This document shows positions 12,801 through 21,337 of a DNA stretch of 64,000 bases, piece by piece (the first letter of the stretch is position 1; each line of letters starts with the position of its first letter). The notes beneath the pieces are model-generated. The model had not been told where the DNA came from. It searched no databases and worked only from the letters and a program-made list of their open reading frames with translations. Both the position numbers and the translations under genes were made by a program. The stretch is from Aphrocallistes beatrix (lineage: Eukaryota > Porifera > Hexactinellida > Sceptrulophora > Aphrocallistidae), in the NCBI GenBank assembly GCA_963281255.1, contig OY725488.1:8157524-8221523 (forward strand), read 5' to 3'.

Positions 12801-15800
12801 TGACACGTGATAATACATTCTTTAAACCTCTCACACTAATTCACTTCAACCCAACTGAGCTTCAGAATCATTTTTTTCCTGCAATTTCTGAAGAAGAGTA
12901 TACACCAACCAAGACTAAACCTTTAACAATCAAACATCTTACAGACCATCCAAAATCAATTAGAAATGTAATTAACTTGCGTAATTTTTTCTCATTTTTC
13001 GCATTTTTAAGTGAGACGGCAGCAAGAAGGTCTGGGGCAAGCCCCCAGACCTTTTTTGAATATTGGACACTCAGATATCGATTCACAGTTTTTTGTCACC
13101 CAGAATATATTTCAGATCGATTTATCTTTTATATATATTTTCATGATATGAAGCATATGTACCAAATTATAGATAAACAAGGAAAGTAGAAAACTATCCA
13201 CACTTCTGAAAATGGGGATCCGCCCCCGCTTAACAGCTATGTTTACACCTATGAATATGTGCATTCGTTTTATTTTTGGACTATCTCTGGTCCGCTATTA
13301 TATAAATTAAAAAGTTTAATTTGAATACTGCTGATCAGCTGAACAGAACATAATAATCTGATCTTGTATGTAGAGAGTAGGGAAGACCAAATCTTGCTCA
13401 GATGAGTCTACATCAAGTGTCAGATCTCTGACCGTAGTGGAGGAATCAAAAATGGACAGTTATTCAATTCCCATACACTCACATGTTCTCGGAGATCCAT
13501 TTGGCAGATCGACTTCTCTAGCTGGGATTAGGTATCTACAGGGTGTCTCAAAAGTTCTGCAACAAATTTTGCTAATGTATTATACATAGATAAATAGATC
13601 GAACATCCGATACCTCATTTTAATCAAAATAGTGAGGATTATCTTAATTATTTGGCATTCCAATGGCCTGTATTTCTCAATTTATTTGCAATGATGGATC
13701 ATATATTTCATTGTCTCTTAACCCGCGGTTGGCTAGGAATGTTGAAATTGAAAATGAAAGTACATTGAAAGTGAACTGAAAGTGAAAGTGAAAGTGGGGT
13801 TTTCTCTATTTATACTTTTGAGACCTAGCCAGGCGAGGGTTTTAATTAATTAAAGAATATTTTTTAACTCAATAAAAAATCTCACATCCCAGCTACATTT
13901 TATGGCTATACTTTAACCCCAACTTGACGAGGAATGTTGAATTGAAAGTGAAAGTTAATTGAAAGTTAATTGAAATTGAAAATGAAAGTGGGGTCATTTC
14001 TATTTATACCTTTGACCCCACGTCAAATTAGGGTTAAAAAGACTCGATCTTATCGAAGATTACTGCTACATAAATCAAAAGTAATAATATTATTTTAGTA
14101 TTATGAATCAATTACAGAATATAGAAGTGATTGATGTAATATTTCATTAGAAAAATAGTGATCTTCAAACTTAACACTTGAGCTCCAAATTTTTGTGTAA
14201 TTAGTATGTAATTATATACAAAGTCTTTTCAGAGGATTAAACAGTGTCGTATCTAGGACTCGGGTGTTCAGGGGCCAGTGGCGTAACCAGAATTTTGTGG
14301 TTGGGGAGCACCACGCAGCTGGAGGACTAGGGACACTGTATGCCCTCCAGTGGGGTCCAGGGGAAAGAGGACAGCATTTGTTTATTAATACGTCCAGATT
14401 CTAGTTTTTATCTATATACTTATAGTTTGCCATCAAATCATGAAATAAATGCAATATTGGTCACAAAATTTCTGAAGGCGAAATGGCAACCCTATTACAT
14501 GTTGAAAGTGTGTCTCATGTTTCTTTTAGGAATTTGGCGCCTATATCAGTAGCCCTCATCCGCACGTTAATGCACAGCATATTCATATGGACTCTACAGT
14601 CGAAGCACAAGGAACATCCTTCTGAAATCATAAAGCTGGTTGAACCTATTAACACATCTAAAAACACCTACTTAGAATATTTCTATCTCCACCTAGTCCA
14701 GGATATCATAGATATAACCACCATCAGTAACAACACATTTGAAGAAGCTATTCTGCACGTACACTTGCTAATAGATCTGATAATTCATCAGGAATTAGAG
14801 CTTCAACACGACGATCCACGTACGTATTATATAATTATCGAATAAAAAAAAAAGAAATTTATTTACTATTCTTTGACCTATGCTCCATTCTATTTATACA
14901 AAAACCCCCAACTTTGTATGGCTCCTCATCCAAAATGAATTAATCAGAAGTGAGCAGCAAATTATTCCATGTAATATATGTTATTAAATAATGTTTATAA
15001 ACTCACAAAATTTCTTTTCCCATTATTGAATGAAATATGTACTGTCATTATTTATTTAATTTCATATAGTTCGGATTCCCACAGATTTATTGACCCCAAT
15101 TGATCGAGATGAATGGGAATACTTTTTTGAAAAAACTTTTACTAACCAACTTTTGGAATCTAGTGAAATGCTACTTAGGGAAAAAATGCTGATTGTTATT
15201 TCAAAGTCGGACAATTGTGACATCTCTTTATTGAGGTAAGTCTCATACAATCAATCATTCAAGTATAAAATATCCGACATTCTAGAGAAGTGAGAAATTT
15301 TGAAAAAAATTCTACCTCAATTCTTCTCTTTTGAGTCGAATTTTTTTTGAATAATTAAAAAATAGTTTTTACTTCTATATTACCTACAGTGATAATACTG
15401 TTGCCATTAAAATGATTTATAGAACTTTCTACGAAGAAGAGAAGGAAACAAATCAAAATTCAATGTTGTGGAGACATAGAAGTATCATAGGCTATGAACA
15501 TCTCTCACAAGTTTTTAATTGCCAGAGTTTACACACTATAGCCAAATATCCACTGTTAGAAAAGTTTCTCAAAGAAGAAACTCGCTTATCTGCCACAAAG
15601 TACCTGCCTGATCTCGTGAATCTGAGGTTTCAACTCATTCAGAAGAGCATGGAGTATTGCAGCGAGAGGAGAATATCAGAGTTATCTGTTTCTGAATTTA
15701 TTGAATTTATCAGGAAAAGTATGTGTTATGTTTCTGAAAGGTTAGGTAAATCTTAAGTTTTCTTAAGATTTACCCAACAAGATTTACAAGATTACAAGAT

Positions 15801-18800
15801 TTACCCAAATCTTAAGCAAATCTTAAGTTTTCTTAGTGAATAAGGCCCCACAGGTTGCTAACTTGATAACTCAAACTGTTCTTGTAATTCTATAAACTTT
15901 GCCTCCCTAACTGCTAGGAATATTTATAATGCTAACTCCTTCCTATGATTTATTGTTTTATCTTCGTTTTTTCCCTGAAAATACCAATGGATGCAATGTC
16001 CTCCATAATTTTGTCGTTTTTGTTGTTTAAAAACAACAGATTTAAAATGATTTTCGTTGGCAATTCTTAGCTTTATGAATGCTGTTATTAGTGCCATGAT
16101 TGAATATTCTTGTCAAGTACGATTCAATTTTCTTTTTAGAGAAAACTACTCACTCAGCAGATGAATATAAACAAATCTTCAATACTTTTCAAATGATCTG
16201 GAGTGAACTCACCAACCAGCACAAATCCAGCTTTGAATGCAGTAATATGCAGATCGGTGATTTGGTTGGAGTTGGAAATAATGGAGGCCTGCTGACGAAA
16301 CTGATCTCTAGCCTGGTTGATATTCACAACGGTTTTATATCTCAATACAATAAGTCGTTTTGTACACCTTCAAGGTAATTATCGTTTTGTAGAACAATAT
16401 TATTAGTATTATTGCATTAGCATAAACAGGCGCCAAAAAGGCGACTCATGCGAACACGAAGTATTGTCAGATTTATAGAATGTAATTTAGTCAAATTAAT
16501 TAGATATTTATTTAAGTGTTTTGCATTAGCTTCTATTTGCATGGTTCTGTACCTGAAAACGATTATATTGATTTTAAAAAACCCTATTTAGAGAGTCCAC
16601 AATATTTCAAGATAAGTTATTAATATGTTGGATAACGCTGCGTAAGGTATAAATATTTCAGAAATAAAGTCCACTTTTATATTTCGAGTAGGATATCTCA
16701 AATAAATATATTCCATTCCAGTGCACTATGCTTAATAGAACCACTGTAAGGTCAATCGGGATACTTTGGCAGGAAGATAGTAGATCTCACACATAGAATT
16801 CGGAGTTAATCGTGGATTACATTGTTTAATTCTGCTTAATCGGGTCAAAATGTAGAGATCCGATGTGACCCGATTAAACATAGTCAGCTGTATTCCAATT
16901 TTCACAATCCTTTCGACACTGAGCATACATACTTAGGGCGTTCAAACTGTACTCCAGACAGGGTACTTTCGAAAAAGGATTAAGTCATACTATCCACAGT
17001 GGGCAAATTAGGGGAAATAGGATCTTTTTTTTGAATCTTGAAATCGATGTTTGATATCAAATTTAGATTCTACTGTCTGAAACCTAAGAATTCCAAATTG
17101 CAAAAAGAACAACCCATGCATACTCGAGTATTGTTGTGGTTAGCCTGAGTGATCAAGCAATTTTGAATCCTTTCATTTTTACACCCAATTTTTTACTTGT
17201 CGCTTAGTTCCTAGAATATAGAAGCCAGCATAATATAATTTACAAGTTATCTTAATTATTAACATGCATTAGATGATATATTCGTGATACAATAGCGTTA
17301 CTTCCAGTAGTTTTAAAAAAAATAACATTCAAAATGGTAATACATTCGTTTTGCGAATCATGTCTATATAGTGTAGGAACTTTAGAGGCGTAGAGAGGCG
17401 TGATAAAAGCCGTTAACCAGAGTTACTTTATGCACTTCTGATTGATTTAAAATGCATAGTACAGCCGCACGGTGCCGCACACAATCAGAAATTACATTTA
17501 AGTAGTCAATTGGGTCGAAAAGGTACCACTTCAAAAGTCAAATTTTTTAGTCATGGTTGCCTAAGATTAGCACAAATGAAGCATAACAATGATTAATAAT
17601 TACTAATAAGCATGAAATTGAACGCCAATGATGTTATTTATGAAGAGTTAAATTGTTAAAAAGGGTATGGTAAACAAATAAAATATCATCTCACATCTAA
17701 ATTTACACAATGAACGAATTGATGCTTGGAACTTGCTAATTGAACAAAAGCAAAATGTTAGGGAAGCTACAAAATTATTTTTGATGAAAAATAGCATCTC
17801 TGAGAATGAATTTAATTCAGTCAGATCTAAATTTACAAACATAAAGAAAAAATATAGTGCTATGTGAAAAAAAGGGCTAGTTTAATGGAATCATATCCCA
17901 TTTTTTGAGGGATGCCATTTTCATTATGATTAATAATTTATCAAAAAACGCTATGTCATCACTGACAAAATGGAGGCCCTACAAAAGAATTAGTTGGCCC
18001 TTTCGACTTCTCATACCCAATAACCCATATGCTCATAATACATATTATGGCTCTATCTTGAATATTTACGCCATTTACATTATGATTAATAATTTATCAA
18101 AAATATGCCCTGTCATCACTAACAAAAATAGAGGCCATACAAAAAAATTAGTAAACATTTTTAAACAATTGATTAGGTCTACAAGAAGTGTACCGCTGAG
18201 TGTTGTTTCTCCTTCACACATGATCAACTACGAAGATCATCTTGACAGTCTCATATTCTCTAACGCCACTTACTCCTTCCAAATGGGAGAAGGGACACAC
18301 ATCCACTATAACTTCAGTGGTATTCAGAAGGACTTTGCCACAAGATTTATGTCCTCTAAACCCACAATAACACTAGAAACATTAGACACAGAGTATCCAG
18401 AACAGATTTCTATGCTTGATTACTTCAAAAGACTCAAACTGAAAATTCCTCAAGTCAGTTCAGTTGAATTTGCATGTGTATATAGTATCATATGAAGTTA
18501 ATGTTTCATTTTAATGTAACTTGTTTAGGAAGAATTACCAGATTGGGATACGATTAGAGAAGAAGTGATGAATCCTGTTGAAATATCTGAAGTTATTTCT
18601 CTTATTGAGATGGTTCTTAAGTTTGCATCTACTACGGATGGATGTTCTCCAGGCACAAAAATAAAATCTTATTTACACGAAGTACTCAGATACCCGGAGA
18701 AGAAAAATCTAATCAGCAAAAGAGTGAGTACATTAGAACCTGCATAATTTGACACCTTTTGGAAAACGAAAAAACTGTCGGATTACAAAATTATGGTAGA

Positions 18801-19885
18801 AAACGATATCGGATTATGGCGGTTTTACTGTATTTGGAAATTGTGAATTATCTGATATTTTTTACTTATATATATGTATATGCTATAGGCAAACGAAATC
18901 TGCTGTCTTAAACACTTATCATCACTGTGGCACCATTTGTCTATCCACAGAGCAAAACGATTAGTGCTTCTTCATAAGGTAATTCTAGCAGGGGAGCTGC
19001 AACATGATAGAGTGGAGGGTTGTTGATAATACTTATTTAATTAATGTTGTGGTGTCGTACAATTATTGTATTGTGGGGTAAAACCATACGTATATAATGT
19101 ATTGGAAATATGTGAATACTTTCTCTCTATTTTTTTGCAGGATTGTGAAAATTTCGCTTAGATATTCGATCGAATAGTCTAGTACAGTCATTGTTTAAAT
19201 ACATTATTTGTGGAATGTCTGGATAGGTTGATGCTTAGAGAGACAGAAGTAACCTGCTGTAATTTCTAGATTATTTTTTAGTCTCCATTTCCTTCTATAT
19301 CCCGTGACTATCTGGAGGATGTGAGGTCATCAGATATCCCGAGGCTACTGAAGGGTATTACTAAGAAAAATGTAGATGGGATTCTAGCCATGATACACGA
19401 TTTCATCTTTTTCAACTTGAATCTACTTGTATCAGATCCTGCAGTCATATCAAACAGCAAGTAAGAAGTTCATCTAACATTTGTATACGTAGTTGAATTA
19501 TTATTATGAACACAACACCAAGTACAATACATCAAAATACATCAAAATACAACAAAATTGTGACATCATTTAATTTAATTTTCATTGCTCAGACGAGGTC
19601 ACAGTAATCTGCAATGTCATTCCGTACTCAGTGGAAATTATTCATCAGAGAAGTGATTCATTTGTAACTGGACCGCCTGATCGTTTTACCGTTCTGCTCA
19701 ATTTATTGGTATTTTTGTCTAGGTTGCGAGACAGTCTAGTTGATTTCTCCAAAGTTATAAATGTTTTTGTTTCTTCGAAAGAAGAGCCTGATTTTGAAAT
19801 AATTCCAGATGATCTCCTCGTCTCCCAGACCATCAGTGTCTGGATTTGTTTATCAATGCATTCTGAAAAGAGGCTTCCTCAATGA
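1..19885 (+). CDS. RNF213: RNF213-like gene, copy A (5' part outside window; possible pseudogene)
   Basis: Giant AAA+ ATPase of the RNF213/mysterin family, partial at the left edge. Exons read from splice sites and alignment with copy B: 1-3882, 3963-4128, 4274-4717, 5182-5354, 5440-5903, 6208-6343, 6442-6518, 7555-7641, 7724-7987, 8202-8318, 9283-9729, 10487-10594, 12010-12111, 12614-12967, 13374-13531, 14530-14819, 15070-15235, 15423-15718, 16140-16374, 18177-18453, 18529-18723, 18889-18978, 19282-19460, 19723-19885. All junctions are GT..AG and keep frame. The family links an AAA motor to an E3 module and acts in the cytosol on lipid droplets and intracellular pathogens (known for vertebrates; inferred here). 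One in-frame TAA at 3694-3696 breaks the first exon. All downstream exons remain open with intact splice sites, so it is either a very young pseudogene, a sequence error in a T run, or a gene truncated after the motor. Confidence 0.85.
3694..3696 (+). other. In-frame premature TAA stop in copy A
   Basis: Copy A reads AAC TTT TTT TAA ATT TTG ATC, where copy B (30682 onward) reads AAC TTT TAT TTT ATC TTG ATC. The two stretches have equal length, so this is substitution within a T/A-rich run and not an indel. The stop lies in a segment equivalent to a beta strand just after the motor core, and the same frame continues with conserved sequence after it. A base-calling error in the seven-T run is possible. 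Confidence 0.85.
3963..4717 (+). CDS. RNF213: Copy A exons 3963-4128 and 4274-4717: linker after the motor
   Basis: The first exon (phase 0) reads NLTSTSSHGDKYYFKN then LLRCVQKAVSRLYDPSES, matching the vertebrate LLRSCVQSAVGMLRD segment. It ends in phase 1 at caag|gtaatg. The second exon opens after tatctag with ELAGLTCDKISNLL and contains PLLGGILAILDTHSNLDL, equivalent to TPLLASMISFIDRDGNLEL of the human protein, then an aspartate/asparagine-rich helix and MCTNI before the donor gtaagt at 4718. Both exons are aligned almost base for base with B 30943-31108 and 32419-32865. Confidence 0.85.
4741..5136. mobile_element. Deleted foldback element (same family as 41982-43041)
   Basis: Begins agcggtagaagaaagtcg, ends near cagtaggctatgg. 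Its two outer parts are reverse complements (catgatctgccttaaatc against gatttaaggcagatc) and both match the arms of the 1.06 kb foldback at 41982-43041, with the middle lost. It fills the intron 4718-5181 of copy A. Confidence 0.75.
5182..5903 (+). CDS. RNF213: Copy A exons 5182-5354 and 5440-5903: E3-hinge/back region
   Basis: The first exon begins after tctatag and reads VINETFERFEDNFNQ then SLSIQEAYLWDF; B has GMDETFERFEDN at the same place. The second reads TIYIMLSVAASKHRRTRMDE, then LPEVTIPSIHIAYHLIRRRI, matching the vertebrate VSLPWVHLAYQRFRSRL segment that precedes the RING, and a predicted helical stretch ending LIEQNWNLFQNDF. The exon closes at ctgag|gtaaat in phase 2. No zinc ligands are visible here. 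Confidence 0.85.
5904..6207. other. Copy A intron with a Helitron-like 5' end fragment
   Basis: About 5990-6050 reads tatattaaaacgcttgg then tgttttgttcgaattg, the same as the 5' ends of the Helitron-like repeats elsewhere. The rest of the intron shows nothing recognisable. Confidence 0.4.
6208..7987 (+). CDS. RNF213: Copy A exons 6208-6343, 6442-6518, 7555-7641, 7724-7987: region around the lost RING
   Basis: Exons 6208-6343 and 6442-6518 (SKWEGTKCLAIFFTHFFDE, KAILDTLRIFT) match the helices just before the RING in human RNF213. Exon 7724-7987 (KMLDFFQDLSSRFFLQMLL) matches the helix just after it (FFVDLVSTICF). Between them lies only exon 7555-7641, about 29 residues (SVKTEDVIHVCNLKNQ then ELSSILFETC), with two cysteines and no C3HC4 spacing. 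I read the introns 6519-7554 and 7642-7723 and found no RING-encoding stretch. The RING finger is therefore absent from this copy. Confidence 0.8.
6519..7554. other. Copy A intron at the RING position; Helitron-like fragment
   Basis: 6597-6680 contains cttcgtgtccgcaagtcgcc, the 3' hairpin part of the Helitron-like family in - orientation. A reading frame at 7155-7352 has no homologue in copy B and no sensible splice sites. Nothing RING-like is present. Confidence 0.5.
8202..9729 (+). CDS. RNF213: Copy A exons 8202-8318 and 9283-9729: E3-shell helices
   Basis: Exon 8202-8318 reads RNESIQNKIKKNLNANCLML then WIYLQSLE. Exon 9283-9729 reads DSYHHNLSKNKENISNAL and contains IIESVAAIRFAIHWIVKWKT, equivalent to the VEYLQEVARIRLCLDRAADF helix of vertebrate RNF213, then LFLSKTFYFHVGYGEMVKYK. 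It ends gaaacagag|gttagt. The exon aligns with B 50452-50895. Confidence 0.85.
8912..9197. mobile_element. MITE with CAGTACA..CTCGCTAATCCG-type ends
   Basis: Terminal inverted repeats cagtacatcctcgctatctg and (reverse complement) cagtataccctcgctaatcc, flanked by TA-rich DNA. It is the same family as 20191-20469. The ends resemble pogo/Tigger-type elements; no coding sequence. Confidence 0.7.
9730..10486. other. Copy A intron, nothing recognised
   Basis: AT-rich non-coding sequence; no repeat ends, tandem repeats or reading frames that I can assign. Confidence 0.4.
10487..12111 (+). CDS. RNF213: Copy A exons 10487-10594 and 12010-12111
   Basis: Two short phase-0 exons. The first reads KCYLDLFYGIDATYMTIKEL, equivalent to the MDRYLVYGDEYKALRDAV segment of the family; the second MGDKRFQQNIIFALFSEFVP, equivalent to the SAYFLLTLFREVA helix. 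Donors are aag|gttcct and aaa|gtaagg. The intron between them (1.4 kb) carries four mobile elements. Confidence 0.8.
10746..11201. mobile_element. MITE with Tc1-like ends (CACTGCCTGAACAAAAGTAT)
   Basis: Terminal inverted repeats cactgcctgaacaaaagtat at 10746 and the reverse complement ending 11201; flanked by TA on both sides, as for Tc1/mariner insertion. Inner arms also pair (cgaattctccatattc against gaatatggagaattcg). No transposase. Confidence 0.8.
11229..11418. mobile_element. 190-bp MITE, pogo-like ends (CAGTCGACTCCGCTTAATAG)
   Basis: Ends cagtcgactccgcttaatag and reverse complement ctattaagcggagtcgact, inserted in a (TA)n tract. An incomplete relative lies at 33637-33767 and a diverged one at 16719-16890. 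Confidence 0.8.
11430..11938 (+). mobile_element. Helitron-like non-autonomous repeat, copy 1
   Basis: Starts near taacgaattgattgag and ends caagcgagcgaagtgcgcttg. Shares with other copies the segments gctgatttttggcatgt, ggtgatttttcgagtg and tatttagagatgttatct, and the 3' CAAGCG..CGCTTG hairpin. Confidence 0.65.
12261..12434. mobile_element. 174-bp MITE (CAGTCAGGGTCGCTTATTAT ends)
   Basis: Ends cagtcagggtcgcttattat and (reverse complement of the right end) cagtcaagttcgcttattat, flanked by TA; the middle also contains both orientations of aagcgaacttgac. The pogo/Tigger-like pattern is inferred from the ends only. Confidence 0.75.
12614..13531 (+). CDS. RNF213: Copy A exons 12614-12967 and 13374-13531: region of the lost RZ finger
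   Basis: Exon 12614-12967 (118 codons) reads EKQLKECIYNILPKEPINL and ends with FNPTELQNHFFPAISEEEYT plus a polar tail. It matches the human helix ending ATMAHAFLPTMPEDLL directly before the RZ finger. Exon 13374-13531 starts RVGKTKSCSDESTSSVRS and ends HVLGDPFGRSTSLAGI, matching HVLGNPQRR just after the RZ finger. The zinc-binding RZ core (C-x3-H, then further Cys and C-x2-C) has no counterpart: only one cysteine lies between the two landmarks. Confidence 0.8.
13026..13056. repeat. Perfect short hairpin followed by T6
   Basis: AAGGTCTGGGG and CCCCAGACCTT form an 11-bp stem around a short loop, followed by six T. It lies in intron 12968-13373 of copy A and is not in copy B. The shape resembles a Rho-independent terminator but the setting is a eukaryotic intron. 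Confidence 0.6.
13722..14033. repeat. Duplicated unit with GAAAGT arrays
   Basis: Two related units (about 13722-13832 and 13914-14033): each has aggaatgttga, a run of GAAAGT/GAAATT hexamers (13743-13798 and 13941-13993) and tttctctatttatac or tttctatttatac. Intron 13532-14529 of copy A. Confidence 0.6.
14270..14380. repeat. TGGCGTAACCAGAATTTT-type repeat fragment
   Basis: ccagtggcgtaaccagaatt then ccagtggggtccaggggaaa. Related fragments occur at 60240-60330 (aggcgtagccaggaattttt, ccagtggggtccaggggc), 48628-48660 and 63114-63180. It looks like the end of a DNA transposon family; which one is not clear. Confidence 0.5.
14530..15718 (+). CDS. RNF213: Copy A exons 14530-14819, 15070-15235, 15423-15718: C-terminal E3 core
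   Basis: Exon 14530-14819 reads NLAPISVALIRTLMHSIFIW, equivalent to the LPPVVFLLIRLLTHLALLL helix that follows the RZ finger in human. Exon 15070-15235 (TDLLTPIDRDEWEYFFEKT) and exon 15423-15718 (TFYEEEKETNQ then LWRHRSIIGYEHLSQVF) match the VPILWHFLQKEAELRLVKFLP area. The last exon uses the acceptor atttatag common to both copies. Confidence 0.85.
15741..15838. repeat. Cluster of short AAGATTTAC / AAATCTTAAG repeats
   Basis: Imperfect direct and inverted copies of aaatcttaag and aagatttac over about 100 bp directly after a copy A exon. Copy B has no such sequence. Confidence 0.5.
16140..18453 (+). CDS. RNF213: Copy A exons 16140-16374 and 18177-18453
   Basis: Exon 16140-16374 reads KTTHSADEYKQIFNTFQMIW then LVDIHNGFISQYNKSF, equivalent to ALVSYLIRLHNEIVYAVEKL of human RNF213. 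Exon 18177-18453 reads RSTRSVPLSVVSPSHMINYE and TLETLDTEYPEQISMLDYFK. I place its donor at caa|gtcagt (18454) because this joins LKLKIPQ to EELPDWDT without inserting intron sequence, and B has the same site. Confidence 0.8.
16719..16890. mobile_element. Diverged 170-bp MITE, same type as 11229-11418
   Basis: Left end cagtgcactatgcttaatag, right end gacccgattaaacatagtc; the inner ctttggcaggaagatag matches the ttggcaggacc of the related elements. Confidence 0.55.
17683..17866 (+). other. Possible coding fragment in a copy A intron
   Basis: An open stretch reads HNERIDAWNLLIEQKQNVRE and ends SKFTNIKKKYSAM then TGA. It has protein-like composition and no counterpart in copy B. It could be the relic of a transposon or host gene; I do not recognise it. 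Confidence 0.25.
17909..18151. repeat. Two diverged 82-bp direct repeats
   Basis: 17909-17989 and 18070-18151 share attatgattaataatttatc, then gtcatcact, acaaaa and ggagg/gaggcc blocks, 161 bp apart, just before exon 18177-18453. Confidence 0.65.
18529..19885 (+). CDS. RNF213: Copy A exons 18529-18723, 18889-18978, 19282-19460, 19723-19885: C-terminus
   Basis: These encode EELPDWDTIREEVMNPVEIS and LIEMVLKFASTTDG, ANEICCLKHLSSLWHHLSIH, SPFPSISRDYLED with IHDFIFFNLNL, and the final LRDSLVDFSKVINVFVSSKE through SVSQTISVW-like ending LVSQTISVWICLS and stop TGA at 19883-19885. They match the vertebrate C-terminus (CEVLSVVEVTLGFLSTAGGD, HVLKALNRCQLKHTIALWQF, and terminal LASCVSVWK). The last acceptor is tttttgtctag at 19722. 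Confidence 0.85.
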
Positions 19886-20158
19886 TATTCTGTTGAGTGG
19901 TTGGATTTACATTTTTTAATGAATATTGATAATTATAATGTTTCAGCACTAATTTTGTGATTTTCTTGAATTTATTGTTGCTTTTAATTAACTTGAAATG
20001 TGTAATATTTTTATTTTGGAAAATTGCTTGATTTGTATAAATACTTGTATATATATAGTGCTCTGAGTTTTATGGCTGTTTTCAAATCTTCTTTTTGAAA
20101 TATGGCACTTGGATTAATTGAACATTTTCCACTAACTTATTTAACACCGTGTACTGTA

Positions 20159-20164
20159 AATAAA
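20159..20164 (+). promoter_or_regulatory. Candidate poly(A) signal of copy A
   Basis: Canonical AATAAA 274 nt downstream of the copy A stop codon and just before an inserted MITE. It is the first canonical hexamer I see after the stop. Confidence 0.5.
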
Positions 20165-20190
20165 CATGTATGTGTTATTGCTTTGAAGTA

Positions 20191-20469
20191 CAGTACACCC
20201 TCACTAATCCGAACTCGGTACCAATGATCGAAAAAAATCGTTCGGATTAGTGAATTAACACTAATTCAATGAGTATTAACTATAATAAACTTGTATTGTT
20301 AGAATATTAAGAACAATATTTTGTTATGAATGCTTTTGTAACGAGGTTTCTCAATCATTTAAAGATATACGTAATATTATAAACGTTTATTTAAAGCATA
20401 GAGGCGAAAGATTATATTTTGGATTTTGGATTACAATAATGAAGTGCTCGGATTAGCGAGGGTGTACTG
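20191..20469. mobile_element. MITE, same family as 8912-9197, in the intergenic spacer
   Basis: Ends cagtacaccctcactaatcc and (reverse complement) cagtacaccctcgctaatcc, with flanking TA. It shares inner sequence with 8912-9197 (attcaatg..gtattaactataataaacttg in opposite orientation). Confidence 0.75.
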
Positions 20470-21337
20470 TATTATTAACAAGGACAATATATTGTGGTCT
20501 CGTAAAATGATTTCTATTGTGAAAGTGGAGCAATACTATAAGTGTGCACTCCCTGTTAGCAAAAAATTTGGCGTTGCACCCCCAGGACCAAACTCTAAAT
20601 GGTTGGACTTTTAACATAAAAAATCGTGTTTGATAATTCTTACAAAAATGGAATTGTATTCTCGAATTACTAATTTTATTAATGCGCACGTTGATCTTGT
20701 GTCTGGATCACTAAATCAGCAATGCAAGGGGAAGTCTTGCATAGGGCGAATCAATTAAGAGTTTGCTATAATTATTGACATGCGAATATTCAGGAATCGA
20801 TCAATGCAGAGTAGTAGTGCAGTCAGAATAAAGTATCGAATCACGTAGCTAACAACTACATCTTCCACAGCCAGATATATTTTTTGTTTAAAAAAGCTTT
20901 TACTCCTTTACTCCTTGGTCCCGTGCACCCCTGACCTAAGGTCCGCGCATCCCAGGTTGGGAGACGCTGGTATACGAAATGTATGAAAAGGTGTGAAAAT
21001 TTGTTTTATATTTTTTTGTAGAGGTATGAACTATTACAGTCGAAACCGTTTTTTCTTACTATTTCTTTACGGATTCTTTACAACAATAAAGAAAAAACGA
21101 TGAAAATTAATATACGTATATTTCGAATTTTTACACCATAAATAGTAAGAAATAGTTAGGAAAAATGTTTTATTGATAATACCAATTTTCATGTCCCTAC
21201 AACTTGTCAGTTCTTCAAAAAAATTGGACAAACAAATCGTACTGCGTTTTAAGATAATATTATCTCACAAATTATTTAAACCTGATCTTATACTTATTAA
21301 CATTTTAGCTATTCTAATGAACTTGTTTTGTTAAAAT

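Larger units (their letters stand above)
19886..21337. other. Intergenic spacer between copies A and B
   Basis: Contains the 3' UTR and poly(A) signal of copy A, a MITE at 20191-20469, and a stretch at 20905-20975 (ccctgacctaaggtccgcg and ggttgggagacgctgg) that resembles a hAT-type terminus. The promoter of copy B must lie in the remaining part; I see no TATA box at a convincing distance and no other gene. Confidence 0.6.

Noticed and set aside
12968..13189. Extension of copy A exon 12614 by 73 codons
   Set aside because: Copy B has a stop codon right after the same donor site and the family sequence resumes at 13374; intron retention is more likely than a longer exon.
17905..18495. 196-codon open frame that includes exon 18177-18453, considered as a separate gene or longer exon
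   Set aside because: The first 90 codons cover two diverged direct repeats, have no match in copy B, and the acceptor gattag at 18176 is shared with copy B.
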